Source of the DNA: Burkholderiaceae bacterium
Lineage (GTDB): Bacteria; Pseudomonadota; Gammaproteobacteria; Burkholderiales; Burkholderiaceae_E
Reading direction: 5' to 3'
Assembly (NCBI GenBank): GCA_021463505.1
Contig: JAJTYR010000010.1
Span: 17,009 to 81,008 of the forward strand
Length of the DNA: 64,000 nt
Shown here: positions 43,401 to 52,091 of the stretch, piece after piece
Position numbering within the stretch: the first letter of the stretch is position 1
Layout: every line of letters starts with the position of its first letter
Program-made: the position numbers and the translations under genes
Notes under the pieces: model-generated
Database searches by the model: none
What the model was told of the DNA's origin: nothing
What the model saw: only the letters and a program-made list of their open reading frames with translations

Positions 43401-45895
43401 TCGCGCAAAGCGGCGGCGGCCTCGATCGTCGGTTGCGGATCGAGCCTGAACGACGCACCGCTCTGGAGCAGTCCGACCCAGCGCTGGAAACGCTCGCAGG
43501 CCAGCCCGATCAACTCATGCAGCGCCGACGTCGCTGCGCGCTCTTCGGCGAGCCACAGGTTCATCACCTGTTCCATCGCCCAGCCCGCATCGCCGAAATC
43601 GGCCAGGCCGACCATGCGGCTCGAGCCCTTCAACGTGTGAAAGCCGCGCCGGATCGTGGTGAGAGAGGCCTGGTCGGCCGGCGCCCGGCGCGACTGTCCG
43701 GCCGCGTCGGCGATCGCAGCCAGCACCTCCTGCGCCTCGCCGAGGAAGATTTCGAGCAGTTCGCTGTCGATCTCGGCCTCGTCGCGCTGCGGCTCGTGCT
43801 GTGGCTCCACGGCATCCGGCACCGGCGGCGCACCGGCAATGTCCGCCAGCGCGGCCTGCAGCGAAGCGTCCGAATCCGTGCCGCCGGCATCGAGCAGGGC
43901 GATCGCTTCGCTCGCCTTGCTCTTCAACGCCCCGTCGTCCACCAGTTGTGCATCGTCGCGCAACTGCGCCAGCGTCTCGCGCAGTTCACTGCGCAGCGCA
44001 ACATCATCGGGCGCTTCGCGCAGCGAACCGATCAACACGCCGGCGCGCTGCGAGCGGTCGGCGAGCAGCGACTCGGCGGTGTCCGCGGAAGGTGCCCGCG
44101 GCGAGCAGGCGCTGCGCGCTTCGAGAGCCACGACCACCGCCGGCGGGACGCGCCGCGGCTCGTTCAGTTCGGCGCTGAAGCGCCCGCTGGCGGAATCGAA
44201 CGCGAAGCGCACGCCGCTGCGACCGGATTGCTGCAGGCCATCGACGAAGAACCCCAGCGCACCGAGGCTGGAGGCGACCAGTTCGCAGGCTTCGGCCGCA
44301 GGATCGGCGGGTTCCGCTGCGAACGCACGCACGCGTCCGGCGATGCTGCCCGCCGCCGCCGCTGCGTCCTGGTGCCCGAGCACCTGCAGCGCGCCGGCCA
44401 CCTGTTCGAGGTGCTCCGCGGTCTGCGGCAGGTCGGCACGCTGCGAGGCATCGCGAAAGAACGAATCGAGCGCCTGTTCGGCCGAGCGCAGGCTGCCCTG
44501 CGCCTCCGCGACGAAGCTGGCCATCGTCAGTCGCTCTTGGGCGGCCTGGGTTAGCTCGCGCAGCCACTGCGGCAACTCGTCGTCGAAAGCGCTGCCCTCG
44601 ACGGCACGCAACAGTCGCGTGGCCATCTCGGCCGCACGCGCGTCCAGCCCCTCCTGCACCCTGGCGCCGCGCTCGAACAGTTGCTCGGCGAACAGCAGCG
44701 CCGCGGCGCCTTCGAGCGCCAGTGCTTCGAGCATCGGCGCAGCGCGCAGCGCGAGAATCCGGCTCGTTTCGGCAAAGGCATCGGCCAGCGCACGCACGCC
44801 CGCGCCCGGCAGCGCGGCCGTGGCCGAACACAGCGACGCGATCGCCTGCGCGAAGCCCGTCAGGTCGGCCTGCCGGCCGGCAGCGACCTTCTCCCAGGCC
44901 GGCTTGGCGCGGCCGATCGCCTCGCGCGCTACACCGATCGCGCGCGCGTCGACCCGCCCGAAGCGCGGCACCTCGAAATCGGCCGGAACCGCGCCGTCGA
45001 TACCGAAGGCGCGCAGCACCTCCGCCAGCAACGGCGAGGCCGGCGCCTTCGCGACGTCGACGCGTGCCAATGCGAACAGGGCATCCTTCATCAGCCGCTC
45101 GGCCACCGGCGTGCCATCGACGATCGCGCGGCGCAACTGCAGATTCATTCGTGCCAGCAAACGCTTGCCGTAGACGTCGAGTTCGATCGCACCGTCACGC
45201 AAGGCCTCGAACCAGGCGAGGGCCACCTTCCAGAAGGTCGGGTGACGTGCGCCCACCTGCGAGCCTGCGACCGTGTCGATCGCCTGGTGCAGCGCCACGA
45301 TGCCGGACGCATCGGCCGACCTGCGCAGCACCTGCAGCAAACCGCGCTCGAACTGCGCGCGCGCCGCCGACAACGTCGCCGCGTCGAGCTCGCGGACCTG
45401 CTCGTCGGCCACCACCAGTTGCGCGGCCACCGGCACCACGAAGAGGTCGGCCGGATGCACACGCTCCGCGCCACGCGCCTCGAGCAGGTCACGGTAGAAG
45501 GGGAACAGGTACAGCGGCGGCTGCGGCTCGCCGTGCAAAGCCTCGTCGAGGTATTCGACGATCGCGGCGAAGGCGCGCGCGAGACGCTCGACCAGCTCGC
45601 GCGACAGCCGCAGCTGTCCGCGCTCGACCTGATCGAGCAGGGTCTCGGCCTCGGCGCTCACCAGCGGCACCCCGGGCAGATCGACCAGCGCGAGCGCGCC
45701 GTGCGCCTGGTGCAGCGTGACGCGCGCGGCGCGCAATGCGGACAGGTCCTCGTCCTCGGCGCCTTCGCCGCGGCCGAGCTGCTCGCGCAGCTTCGCTTCG
45801 CTGGCAGCGAGCGATTCACGGATCTCGGCCACGCACCACGACAGCGTGGCGAGATCGGGCGCCTCGGCGGGCAAAGGTCGGTTGGCGTCGTTCAT
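40415..45895 (-). CDS. pilL: Hybrid sensor kinase ChpA/PilL of the pilus chemosensory system
   Basis: A 1826-aa CheA-like hybrid. The first ~700 residues are a helical, degenerate Hpt-like region. Three Hpt domains with a phosphorylatable His follow: FHTLKGSSRMVGL near residue 754, MHSLKGSAALVEL near 919 and LHTIKGSARMAGA near 1063. A proline/alanine linker (PAPASPAGTSPAPAG), dimerisation helices, an HATPase domain (LLRNAVAHGIESPAQ near 1411), a CheW-like domain near 1550 and a receiver (VLVVDDSLTVRKA, then LVDIEMPRMDG) complete it. It passes PilJ signals to PilG and PilH to control pilus extension and cAMP. The ATG at 45895 is preferred to in-frame sequence overlapping pilJ. Confidence 0.92.
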   Translation of the reverse strand: MNDANRPLPAEAPDLATLSWCVAEIRESLAASEAKLREQLGRGEGAEDEDLSALRAARVTLHQAHGALALVDLPGVPLVSAEAETLLDQVERGQLRLSRELVERLARAFAAIVEYLDEALHGEPQPPLYLFPFYRDLLEARGAERVHPADLFVVPVAAQLVVADEQVRELDAATLSAARAQFERGLLQVLRRSADASGIVALHQAIDTVAGSQVGARHPTFWKVALAWFEALRDGAIELDVYGKRLLARMNLQLRRAIVDGTPVAERLMKDALFALARVDVAKAPASPLLAEVLRAFGIDGAVPADFEVPRFGRVDARAIGVAREAIGRAKPAWEKVAAGRQADLTGFAQAIASLCSATAALPGAGVRALADAFAETSRILALRAAPMLEALALEGAAALLFAEQLFERGARVQEGLDARAAEMATRLLRAVEGSAFDDELPQWLRELTQAAQERLTMASFVAEAQGSLRSAEQALDSFFRDASQRADLPQTAEHLEQVAGALQVLGHQDAAAAAGSIAGRVRAFAAEPADPAAEACELVASSLGALGFFVDGLQQSGRSGVRFAFDSASGRFSAELNEPRRVPPAVVVALEARSACSPRAPSADTAESLLADRSQRAGVLIGSLREAPDDVALRSELRETLAQLRDDAQLVDDGALKSKASEAIALLDAGGTDSDASLQAALADIAGAPPVPDAVEPQHEPQRDEAEIDSELLEIFLGEAQEVLAAIADAAGQSRRAPADQASLTTIRRGFHTLKGSSRMVGLADFGDAGWAMEQVMNLWLAEERAATSALHELIGLACERFQRWVGLLQSGASFRLDPQPTIEAAAALRENRPHAQAFAALAAQVDVVDAAVSADVPGVPDAPIPVEAVRVGERTVSRGLYDIFLSEADDLIATLAADGAQWAEEPGRAASEAAQRAMHSLKGSAALVELHDVQALAEQLETFLLRQRASGRVAGVEDFSDYGAALERLQAMLHRFAAGSAPADESAALALAHALASRWDPRNEPSVQAVPLAEEGPQASELDEELLPTFIEEATDYLPKIGENLRRWQAVPGDRSAQQLLMRHLHTIKGSARMAGAMALGQLVHEMETRIEAASVLTVVPASLIEELIADCDNVVAMFETIRDPATRNGVRIAAAAAATAAPAEVASSTQPGAPTAGEEARESTGTARMAGDGQSAPVSAGALPAAVSPAPASPAGTSPAPAGTSTAAASPAQAAASLVRVRSDLLERVVNESGEVSIARSRVDNELGQLRQSLQDLTENVGRLRSQLREVEIQAESQIQARIALQRETSAEFDPLEFDRYTRFQELTRMLAESVNDVATVQQNAMRSLDAAAQDMTRQSQVLRELQQNLMRMRMVRFGSIGDRLYRVARQAAKELGKRVALDIRGASVEIDRGVLERMAGPVEHLLRNAVAHGIESPAQRAVADKPETGEIRLEVRQEGNEVVLTLDDDGGGLDDAKILERARRLGLVEADAQPGERELAEMIFTPGFSTASEVTELAGRGVGTDVVRAEVLSLGGRIEVESTRGAGTRFTVHLPLTLAIAQVVLVGAGALHYAIPSSSVEQVLQLKPQALAAAYRDGSIEWQGARVPMHYLGALVDAGDARPIAQHLSPVVIVRSASLRVAIHVDAVSRNQEVVVKNVGPQVARVPGVGGATVLGNGEIVLILNPARLAQAVLGDLWLERAAPGLPRAPLAEAPPAVLVVDDSLTVRKATQRLLAREGYDVMLAKDGVDALRQLQERQPDVMLVDIEMPRMDGFDLTRHVRADERLRELPIVMITSRTADKHRNFAMSLGVNAYLGKPYRDDELLGQVAVFTASRRQRAGA

Positions 45896-45920
45896 TGCGC
45901 GAATCGGCGTGCGAAGCCGC

Positions 45921-48194
45921 TCAGGCAACCTTGAACCGCGACACCGAGTTCTTCAACTCGTGGGCCAGTTCGGATAGCTGGTGGATCGACCCCGCGGTCT
46001 GCAACGTGCCTTCGCTGGTCTGCTCGGTTACCAGAAGGATACGCTGGATCGATTGCGCGACCGTCCCCGCCGAACCGGCCTGGCGCGACGTGGTGTTCGA
46101 GAAGTCGTCGATCAACTCGGCCAGCGTCGTCGAGACGCGGCCGATCTCGCCCAGCGCGCGGCCTGCGTCGTCCGAGAGCCGGGTGCCCTCGACCACCCCC
46201 TGGGTGCTGCGCTCCATCGCCGACACCGCATCGGCCGTGTCGGTCTGGATCGCGCGGATCAGCGCCGAGATCTGGCGCGTCGCCTCGGCCGAGCGTTCGG
46301 CCAGCCGCTGCACCTCCTCGGCGACGATGGTGAAGCCGCGCCCGGCTTCGCCGGCCGACGCGGCCTGGATCGCGGCGTTCAGCGCGAGCACGTTGGTCTG
46401 CTCGGTGATGTCCGAGATCAGCTCGACGATCTCGCCGATCTCCTGCGAGGATTCGCCCAGCCGCTTGATCCGCTTGGCGGTGTCCTGGATCTGGTCGCGG
46501 ATGTCGTTCATGCCGGTGATCGCGTTGCCCACCGCGCGCGAACCCGCCTCGGAGGCATTCAGCGACTGGCGCGCCACCTTCACCGACTCGGCGGCACGCG
46601 CCGACACGTCGTTGATCTGGTGCGCCATGCGCAGCACCGCCTCGCCGGTTTCGCGGATCTCGCGCGACTGCTGCTCGCTGGCTGCCTGCAGGCTCGACGC
46701 AGTGGTCTGTGCCTGCGACGACGCGTCGTTGACCATCCCGGCGGTGGCGTTGATCCGCGCCACGAGGTTGCGCAATTCCTCCACGGTGTAGTTCACCGAG
46801 TCGGCGATCGCGCCGGTGATGTCCTCGGAGACCGTCGCCTGGACCGTGAGGTCGCCGTCGGCCACCTCCTGCAGTTCGTTCATCAGCCGCAGGATCGCCG
46901 CCTGGTTCTGGTCGTTGGTGCGCTTGGCTTCCTGCTCGAGCCGCTGCGCGATCGCCTGCTGGCGCTCGGCGTCCTCGGCGCGATGTTCGCTGTCCGACAG
47001 GAAAGCGCGGAACAGACCGTACACCGCGAACAACGCGAGCATGCCGAACATCGCGGCGATCGCCAGGTTCCAGGTCCTGCCCGACTCGCCGGCCTGCAAT
47101 TTCGCGCGCACCGCCTCGAGCCGGGTGCGCACCGCTTCGCTGTCGCCGAAGATGCGTCGCTCGGCCTGCTTGGCCTGCTGCAATCGCGGCAGGCTCGACA
47201 GGATGCCCGCCAGCGAGGAATCGATCCCGGCCATCGTCTTCTTCAACTCGTTCAGCGCGCGACGCGCGTCCGCGTCGCCGGCGGCCGGCAGCCGCATCCG
47301 CTCGTTGCCCGAGAGCAGGCTGTCGGTGAGCTCGCGGAAGCTGGTCACAGCCTGCCGCAGGCTCGCCTCGGTCGTGTTGTCGGACATGCCCGAGAACACC
47401 AGTTCGTTCACGTCCTTGGCAATACGCTGGGTGAGCATCACCAGTTCGCCAGCGGCCGCCACCTCCCGGTTCGACGACCCGGCCAGCAACTTGCTTGCGG
47501 CCACCGCCTGCGCGGCCTCGAGCATCTGCGGATTGGCGCGGACCACCTCGCGGCGCATGGCCCCCAGCGACTGCAGCAGCGCGCTCTGGTAGCCGATCGT
47601 CAGCGCTGCCTCGCTCGATGCCGTCCACGCCTGTTGCAGTCGGTGCACGTCGGAGAGCATCTCGCTGGGCACCGCGTGCACGTCGTCGCCACCTTCGGCG
47701 AGCCGGGCGATCGAACGGTTCACGATGTCGCGGCTCTCGCGCAACTGCGTGAATGCCTCCGGGTCGCCCGAAATCGCCTGCGGTGCGGCCTTCGCCACGC
47801 GCTGTGAATGCGTCAGGCCATCGCCCACTTCCTGCAGCCAGCGCGTCCCGTCGGCGGCCTGGCGCGCGTCGAGCCACAGGAACACGAACGCCACCAGCAC
47901 CGCGACGAACAGCATCGGCACCCAGACCTCGAGCTGCCTGCGAAACGGCATGGCGCCGATCACCGGGATCCCGAAGCGCTCGCGCGCACGCGCAACCGGC
48001 GCGGGCGCGACTTCGGGTTCTGCGGACGCAGTGCGGCTCCACGCCGCGGGCCTCGGGTCCGTCGCGGGCGCGGAGGGCGCGACGAAATCCGTGTCCGGGA
48101 GCAGGTCCTCGAGAATCGCCGAATCCGGCGCGAGGTCTTCGAGCCGGTTGGTACGCGGTTGCATGAAGGCAGGAAGCCTGATCGCCACTTTCAT
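45921..48194 (-). CDS. pilJ: Pilus methyl-accepting chemotaxis protein
   Basis: A 757-aa receptor. A proline-rich cytoplasmic start precedes a first membrane segment ([16 protein letters not shown] near residue 95), a periplasmic helical PilJ-type sensor, a second membrane segment ([18 protein letters not shown] near residue 378), a HAMP-like stretch and the cytoplasmic signalling coiled coil with [20 protein letters not shown] and [16 protein letters not shown]. It is the only receptor of the Pil-Chp system and reports surface contact or pilin state to PilL through PilI. It lies 22 bp after pilI. Confidence 0.93.
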   Translation of the reverse strand: MKVAIRLPAFMQPRTNRLEDLAPDSAILEDLLPDTDFVAPSAPATDPRPAAWSRTASAEPEVAPAPVARARERFGIPVIGAMPFRRQLEVWVPMLFVAVLVAFVFLWLDARQAADGTRWLQEVGDGLTHSQRVAKAAPQAISGDPEAFTQLRESRDIVNRSIARLAEGGDDVHAVPSEMLSDVHRLQQAWTASSEAALTIGYQSALLQSLGAMRREVVRANPQMLEAAQAVAASKLLAGSSNREVAAAGELVMLTQRIAKDVNELVFSGMSDNTTEASLRQAVTSFRELTDSLLSGNERMRLPAAGDADARRALNELKKTMAGIDSSLAGILSSLPRLQQAKQAERRIFGDSEAVRTRLEAVRAKLQAGESGRTWNLAIAAMFGMLALFAVYGLFRAFLSDSEHRAEDAERQQAIAQRLEQEAKRTNDQNQAAILRLMNELQEVADGDLTVQATVSEDITGAIADSVNYTVEELRNLVARINATAGMVNDASSQAQTTASSLQAASEQQSREIRETGEAVLRMAHQINDVSARAAESVKVARQSLNASEAGSRAVGNAITGMNDIRDQIQDTAKRIKRLGESSQEIGEIVELISDITEQTNVLALNAAIQAASAGEAGRGFTIVAEEVQRLAERSAEATRQISALIRAIQTDTADAVSAMERSTQGVVEGTRLSDDAGRALGEIGRVSTTLAELIDDFSNTTSRQAGSAGTVAQSIQRILLVTEQTSEGTLQTAGSIHQLSELAHELKNSVSRFKVA

Positions 48195-48216
48195 CTTCGG
48201 TTTTCTCCGCTGCGGT

Positions 48217-48741
48217 TCAGCGACTCACGGCAAGAAAGCGCTCGTCGCCCGCCAGTCGTTGCAGGCTCAGTTCGGTCCAGCGATGGCCCTGCGCGTCGAG
48301 CCATTCCCGGCCCAGCCACGGCCGCGCGGCGTCGTCGACCAGATCGTCTGCGGCTGCGGTCATCGCCGACAGATTCTGCAGTCCGAGCATCCGGTCGACC
48401 AGGATCGCGCCGTTCAGATTCAGGCGCGCCGCGAGGGCGACCAGACGCGTCTCCTTGGTGTTCGGCGTGAACTCGCCGCCCGCGAAACGCGCCAGATCGG
48501 AGACGCCGAACAGCGTGCCGCGCAGGTTCACCAGCCCCACGAACCAGTCGTGCGTGAGCGGCACCGGCGTGATCGCGTCGCCGAAGGCCGCGATTTCACC
48601 GGCCTCGGACAGTTCGACGAGCAAACGCCGCCCGCCCACCTGAACGCCCAGCCGTGCCGCCTGGGCAGGCTCGGCGGCGGCCCGGCGCAGCCGCTCGGAC
48701 AGACGTGCCTGGAAGTCGCGCAGATGCTGGCGATCGGCCAT
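48217..48741 (-). CDS. pilI: CheW-like adaptor of the pilus chemosensory system
   Basis: A 174-aa CheW-domain protein: [40 protein letters not shown] and [20 protein letters not shown] are the two beta-barrel lobes. It links the PilJ receptor to PilL. An in-frame TTG at 48747 overlapping the pilH stop would add two codons, but the ATG at 48741 is simpler. Order pilG-pilH-pilI-pilJ-pilL is the usual one. No pilK methyltransferase or chpB methylesterase gene is found between pilJ and pilL or elsewhere in the window. Confidence 0.9.
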   Translation of the reverse strand: MADRQHLRDFQARLSERLRRAAAEPAQAARLGVQVGGRRLLVELSEAGEIAAFGDAITPVPLTHDWFVGLVNLRGTLFGVSDLARFAGGEFTPNTKETRLVALAARLNLNGAILVDRMLGLQNLSAMTAAADDLVDDAARPWLGREWLDAQGHRWTELSLQRLAGDERFLAVSR

Positions 48742-48743
48742 CG

Positions 48744-49112
48744 TCAATGCGCCAGGTCGGCCACACGGGCCAGCAGTTCGTCGGGCCTGACCGGCTTGAC
48801 CAGGTATTCGCGTGCGCCTTGCCGCAGGCCCCAGATGCGATCGGTCTCGTTGGACTTGCTGGTGCAGATGATGATCGGAATGCCCTGCGTCTCCGGATCG
48901 CGCGACAGCGTGCGCGTCACCTGGAAGCCGTTCTGGCCCGGCATCACCACGTCCATCACCACCAGGTTCGGACGCTCGGTCTTCGCCTTGGCAATCGCCT
49001 CCTGGCCGTTCTCCGCGGTGATGACCGTGTATCCCTTTCTCGCCAGCAGTTCGGCGAGAAAGAAACGCTCGGTCGGCGAGTCGTCGACCACCAGGATCTT
49101 GTGCGATGCCAT
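48744..49112 (-). CDS. pilH: Response regulator PilH
   Basis: A 122-aa single-domain receiver: ILVVDDSPTERFFLAELL, the phosphorylation Asp in LVVMDVVMPGQNGFQ near residue 53, PIIICTSKSNE and REYLVKPVRPDELL with the conserved Lys. As a CheY-like protein of the Pil-Chp system it antagonises or tunes PilG, probably acting with the PilT retraction motor. The start at 49112 removes a long arginine-rich open stretch that has no family match. Confidence 0.92.
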   Translation of the reverse strand: MASHKILVVDDSPTERFFLAELLARKGYTVITAENGQEAIAKAKTERPNLVVMDVVMPGQNGFQVTRTLSRDPETQGIPIIICTSKSNETDRIWGLRQGAREYLVKPVRPDELLARVADLAH

Positions 49113-49180
49113 GGGAAGGTTTCCGGTTCGGTGTTCGCGGGTGTTCGCGTGAGTTCGCAATGGCTCGCGGCCGCCCGCGC

Positions 49181-49606
49181 TCAGGCGCTCGCCTGTCCGG
49201 GGCCGGGCAGCGCGGCGTCGCGTCGGGCGCATTCGCCAGCGGTGCGTACCAGGCTGTCCTTGGTGAACGGTTTTGTCAGGTACTGGTCACAGCCCACCAT
49301 GCGGCCGCGCGCGCGATCGAACAGTCCGTCCTTGCTCGACAGCATCACCACCGGGGTGTCGCTGAAGCGCGTGCTCTTCTTGATCAGCGCGCAGGTCTGG
49401 TAGCCGTCGAGCCGCGGCATCAGGATGTCGCAGAAGATCAGGTCGGGGTCGTGGTCGGCGATCTTCGCCAGCGCATCGAACCCGTCGTCGGCGAGGATCA
49501 CCTGGCAGCCCGACTGCTTCAGGAAAATCTCGGCGCTGCGACGGATCGTGTTGCTGTCGTCGATCACCATCACCTTCAGGCCCGCGAGCCCGGCGGCTGC
49601 GCTCAT
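49181..49606 (-). CDS. pilG: Response regulator PilG
   Basis: A 141-aa receiver: KVMVIDDSNTIRRSAEIFLK, the Asp in LIFCDILMPRLDGYQTC near residue 58, PVVMLSSKDGLFDRARG and CDQYLTKPFTKDSL with the conserved Lys. PilG is the CheY-like output that promotes pilus extension through PilB and raises cAMP. It starts right after the rubredoxin-like gene and is 68 bp before pilH. The GLFDRARGRMVGCDQYLTKP wording is PilG-specific and distinguishes it from PilH. Confidence 0.92.
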   Translation of the reverse strand: MSAAAGLAGLKVMVIDDSNTIRRSAEIFLKQSGCQVILADDGFDALAKIADHDPDLIFCDILMPRLDGYQTCALIKKSTRFSDTPVVMLSSKDGLFDRARGRMVGCDQYLTKPFTKDSLVRTAGECARRDAALPGPGQASA

Positions 49607-49607
49607 C

Positions 49608-49790
49608 TCATGCCTCCACGATCTCGAACACTTTCCTGCGCGCGCCGCACCCGGGGCAGGTCCAGTCGGACACATCCATGGCCGCGACCCTGCACCCGGC
49701 GCATCGCCTGTCGTCGTTTCCCTGCGGCTGGTTCCAGGCGTCGCCCCCGCGGGCCTCACGCCGGTTTCGTATTCGTGTCGGCACACTCAT
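49608..49790 (-). CDS. Shortened rubredoxin-like protein
   Basis: A 60-aa protein whose end, DVSDWTCPGCGARRKVFEIV, is a normal rubredoxin C-terminus (second Cys pair and hydrophobic tail). The first Cys pair is CAGC, only 11 residues before the second; rubredoxins usually have about 29 there. The N-terminal 27 residues (arginine-rich) do not look like a rubredoxin start. Other frames of the region do not restore the missing part, so an in-frame loss or a new zinc-ribbon is likelier than a simple frameshift. A rubredoxin gene just upstream of pilG is usual in Burkholderiales. Four cysteines could still bind Fe or Zn. Confidence 0.6.
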   Translation of the reverse strand: MSVPTRIRNRREARGGDAWNQPQGNDDRRCAGCRVAAMDVSDWTCPGCGARRKVFEIVEA

Positions 49791-49886
49791 GGCGGCCGTG
49801 CGGCGATGTTAACCTCGGGTAAAAGTGCTCACCTTTCATCGCCGACCAGTGGCCCCGGTGTTGCGACAAACGCACAGGCATTCACG

Positions 49887-50612
49887 ATGAACCAGCTGCT
49901 TCCGACGGGTCTCTACGCATTGACGCCGGACACCATCGACGACGACTGGCTCGCGATGGCTGTCGAGGCCGCGATCCGCGGCGGCGCATCGGCGATTCAA
50001 TACCGCAACAAGGTCGCCGACGAAGCGCAGAAGCTGCGCCAGGCGCAGCGGCTCGCGCGCATCTGCCGCGAGGCGGGTGCGCCGTTCATCGTCAACGACA
50101 CGGTCGAGCTGGCGAAGGCCGTGGGCGCAGACGGGCTACACATCGGGCGCGAGGACGGCGACCCGGCGACGGTGCGCGCCGCGCTCGGCGCGCAGCCCAT
50201 CCTCGGCGTGTCGTGCTACGACGCGTTCGAGCGCGCGCAGGCGGTGCGCGGGATTGCCGACTACGTCGCGTTCGGCAGCGTGTTCGTGTCGGCGGTCAAG
50301 CCGGGTGCGGTGCGCGCTCCGCTGGGGTTGTTCGCATGGGCGCGCGAGGCCGGGATGCACGCGGTGGCGATTGGCGGGATCGACGCGGGGAACGCGTACG
50401 AGGTGGCGCAGGCGGGGGCGGCGGCGGTGGCGGTGATTACGGCGGTGTTCGGAGAAGCAGGCGGCTTGGGGCGCGCGGATGCGGCACAGGTCGAGGTCAA
50501 CGCACGCAGGGTCATCGCGGCGTTCGTAACCGGACTGCGGACGACGACGAGTGGGCCAGACGCCTCAGCCAAGCTCTCCCGGATTGCGTCGATGCGTACG
50601 AAGCGGGAGTGA
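49887..50612 (+). CDS. thiE: Thiamine-phosphate synthase
   Basis: A 241-aa TIM-barrel enzyme that joins hydroxymethylpyrimidine diphosphate and thiazole phosphate. Motifs: LYALTPDTIDDDWLAMAVEA, GASAIQYRNKVADEAQKL, FIVNDTVELAKAVGADGLHI, YVAFGSVFVSAVKPGA and HAVAIGGIDAGNAYEVAQAG. It lies between the rubredoxin-like gene (divergent) and the pilin gene (convergent). No TPP riboswitch could be recognised in the 96 bp upstream. About 40 extra residues at the C-terminus (TTTSGPDASAKLSR) run past the family norm. Confidence 0.93.
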   Translation: MNQLLPTGLYALTPDTIDDDWLAMAVEAAIRGGASAIQYRNKVADEAQKLRQAQRLARICREAGAPFIVNDTVELAKAVGADGLHIGREDGDPATVRAALGAQPILGVSCYDAFERAQAVRGIADYVAFGSVFVSAVKPGAVRAPLGLFAWAREAGMHAVAIGGIDAGNAYEVAQAGAAAVAVITAVFGEAGGLGRADAAQVEVNARRVIAAFVTGLRTTTSGPDASAKLSRIASMRTKRE

Positions 50613-50650
50613 AGCCTTCGATTACGATGCCGGGTCGACGCGCCAAGAGC

Positions 50651-50680
50651 GAATCGGGGCCGACAGGGCGGCCCCGATTC
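50651..50680. terminator. Strong stem-loop between convergent thiE and pilin genes
   Basis: GAATCGGGGCC (50651-50661) pairs perfectly over 11 bp with GGCCCCGATTC (50670-50680) around an 8-nt loop. It sits in the 126-bp gap where thiE and the pilin gene converge and is the best terminator candidate in the window, acting for either direction; a clear T-run is lacking. Confidence 0.65.
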
Positions 50681-50738
50681 ACAGAGACTGTGTGATTGCT
50701 GTATCAGCGGCCAGGCAGTGCACCAGCCCGGACGACCA

Positions 50739-51164
50739 TCACATCTGGATACCGCACTTGGCCTTGGTGCAGGTGCCGCTCCAGGCCCAACTGATATTGG
50801 TCTCGTTGACGGTAGGAGTTGCGGTCAGCGTATAGCTTCCGACTGCAGCGGTGCCTGTCATGTTGATGGCAGCCGTCGCAGCGGTGATGGTTACGGCACC
50901 CGCATACTTGGGCGTCGGAAGGGTCGTAATGCCGATCTCGGCTGCGGTATCGCACGAGGCCAAGGCGCCCGAGTTTTGCTGCAAGCAGTCAGCGATCGCC
51001 ATCTTCACCGACTCGATCGCGACGACATTCTCCTGCCATTTCGCGCGCGTAACATAGTCTTGATACTGCGGGATGGCGATCGCCGCCAGAATGCCGATAA
51101 TCGCCACGACGATCATCAGTTCGATCAGGGTGAAACCCTGTTGAAGTTGCTTGCGGATCTTCAT
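50739..51164 (-). CDS. pilA: Type IV major pilin-like protein
   Basis: A 141-aa prepilin. The leader [10 protein letters not shown] ends in Gly just before [13 protein letters not shown], the class III signal cut by PilD, with Phe+1 and Glu+5 conserved. A hydrophobic helix forms the pilus core. The C-terminal domain has Cys pairs (DCLQQ and [14 protein letters not shown]) that would make disulphides, the last near the end as in Pseudomonas-type pilins. It is a typical PilA by length. It lies on the same strand as the Pil-Chp genes, with thiE between them. Confidence 0.9.
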   Translation of the reverse strand: MKIRKQLQQGFTLIELMIVVAIIGILAAIAIPQYQDYVTRAKWQENVVAIESVKMAIADCLQQNSGALASCDTAAEIGITTLPTPKYAGAVTITAATAAINMTGTAAVGSYTLTATPTVNETNISWAWSGTCTKAKCGIQM

Positions 51165-51507
51165 CTGTTCAGCTCCCGATGAGTGATTGGGATAGTCGGT
51201 CGACGACGTCGACTCGCGTATCCAGTCGCAGGCTTCGTGCCACCGCCCACGTGCGGCGCCGTTCAGCCGACGGATGGTCGGCATGCGACGCGCACGTGAT
51301 ATTCGTCACGTTGGATGTCGGCTCACCGACGCGGTATGTGGCAGAGTGCGCGCAAGAGATTGCCGCAACCCGGCAGAACCTGACGCACAGCGTCACCGGC
51401 AAGAGTTTCGAACGCCGGCGCCCGGACCGGCTTCGTCCGGCAGTCGTAGGCCGTCACGTGGCAAGCCGCGGCCACGGGCGCCGGGACCGTGCGGTTGACG
51501 GCCCTCG
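51165..51507. other. Intergenic region upstream of the pilin gene
   Basis: About 340 bp with no convincing gene on either strand. Apart from the sigma-54-like promoter at 51228-51242 nothing is recognised. Short open frames here have no family likeness. The right-hand part (51300-51507) may be decayed toxin-antitoxin DNA like the region that follows. Confidence 0.5.
51228..51242 (-). promoter_or_regulatory. Sigma-54 (RpoN)-type promoter for pilA
   Basis: Minus strand reads TGGCACGAAGCCTGC: GG at -24 and GC at -12 with the required 10-bp interval, and 13 of 15 positions like TGGCACG-N4-TTGC. It is about 64 bp before the pilA ATG, so the start of transcription would be near 51216. PilA is RpoN/PilR-controlled in Pseudomonas, which fits. 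Confidence 0.6.
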
Positions 51508-51948
51508 ATGGAGGTTCCGGCATTGGTTGTCACTTTCGACACGCTGAAGTTCGTCGAGGCACTGCGCGACGCTGGCGTGCCCCAGGCGCAGGCCAAGGCG
51601 ATGTCACAGACGGTGCGCGAGGCGCACGCGACGGCCGAACTGGCAAGCGATCGCGTTCTGCGCGAGGCGACCATGACGATCGGGGCCGAAATCCAGGCAC
51701 TGCGCGCTGAACTTCCCGCCATCGAGCTTCGGCTCGCCATTTGGCTTGGCGGCATCGTGGTCATGGCGCTCGGCGCCTTCACCGCCTTGTCGGTCTGGAT
51801 CGCCCGGCCGCAGCGGACATCACACCGACCGTGCCGGCGAGTCGGGCGGCGCGGCCCAGTGGCAAGGCATGGTCCTCGAGAAGCGAAAATGCCAGCGTCG
51901 TCCGCAGGCCGGGCTGGGCGAGGAGCGCTTTCTCGTCCAAGTGCATGA
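51508..51948 (+). CDS. DUF1640-family coiled-coil membrane-anchored protein with read-through C-terminus
   Basis: The first ~100 residues fit DUF1640: ALVVTFDTLKFVEALRDAG at the N-terminus, an alpha-helical coiled coil (TVREAHATAELASDRVLREA) and a single C-terminal membrane helix (WLGGIVVMALGAFTALSV). Family members end at about that helix. Here the frame continues 46 codons into an arginine-rich tail that is antisense to the antitoxin remnant below. A second, decayed copy at 52705 has a TGA exactly where this gene has CGG (end of ALSVWIA), so the native stop was lost. Role of DUF1640 is unknown; it often sits near toxin-antitoxin genes. Confidence 0.6.
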   Translation: MEVPALVVTFDTLKFVEALRDAGVPQAQAKAMSQTVREAHATAELASDRVLREATMTIGAEIQALRAELPAIELRLAIWLGGIVVMALGAFTALSVWIARPQRTSHRPCRRVGRRGPVARHGPREAKMPASSAGRAGRGALSRPSA

Positions 51949-52057
51949 GCACCGCTTCGCGGCGGTTGCAGCTGGTTAAGACGACGGCATCCGTCTGCGC
52001 CATTCGGAGCGCATTGGATGGGGTGTTCTCGAGCTTGCGGACGCTGGCAGCCGTCAT
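51779..52057 (-). pseudogene. Phd/UPF0175 antitoxin fused to the tail of a DUF3368 toxin by deletion
   Basis: The minus strand starts as a Phd-type antitoxin (ASVRKLENTPSNALRMAQTD, then REAVLMHLDEKALL) and goes on into the UPF0175 helix region (TLAFSLLEDHALPLGRAARL). Then, instead of the rest of UPF0175, it reads AGTVGVMSAAAGRSRP, which matches the end of the DUF3368 toxin seen in the second copy (TGTVGLMPAAVRRS). A ~300-bp deletion has joined the antitoxin to the toxin's tail, removing the toxin. The remaining frame could still produce a hybrid protein. Confidence 0.55.
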
Positions 52058-52091
52058 ATCGACTCGCGGTCCGGCGGCTCGAGCGTCGCAC

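Noticed and set aside
49791..49886. TPP riboswitch upstream of thiE
   Set aside because: No CTGAGA or ACC...GAGG core pairing was found in the 96-bp gap.
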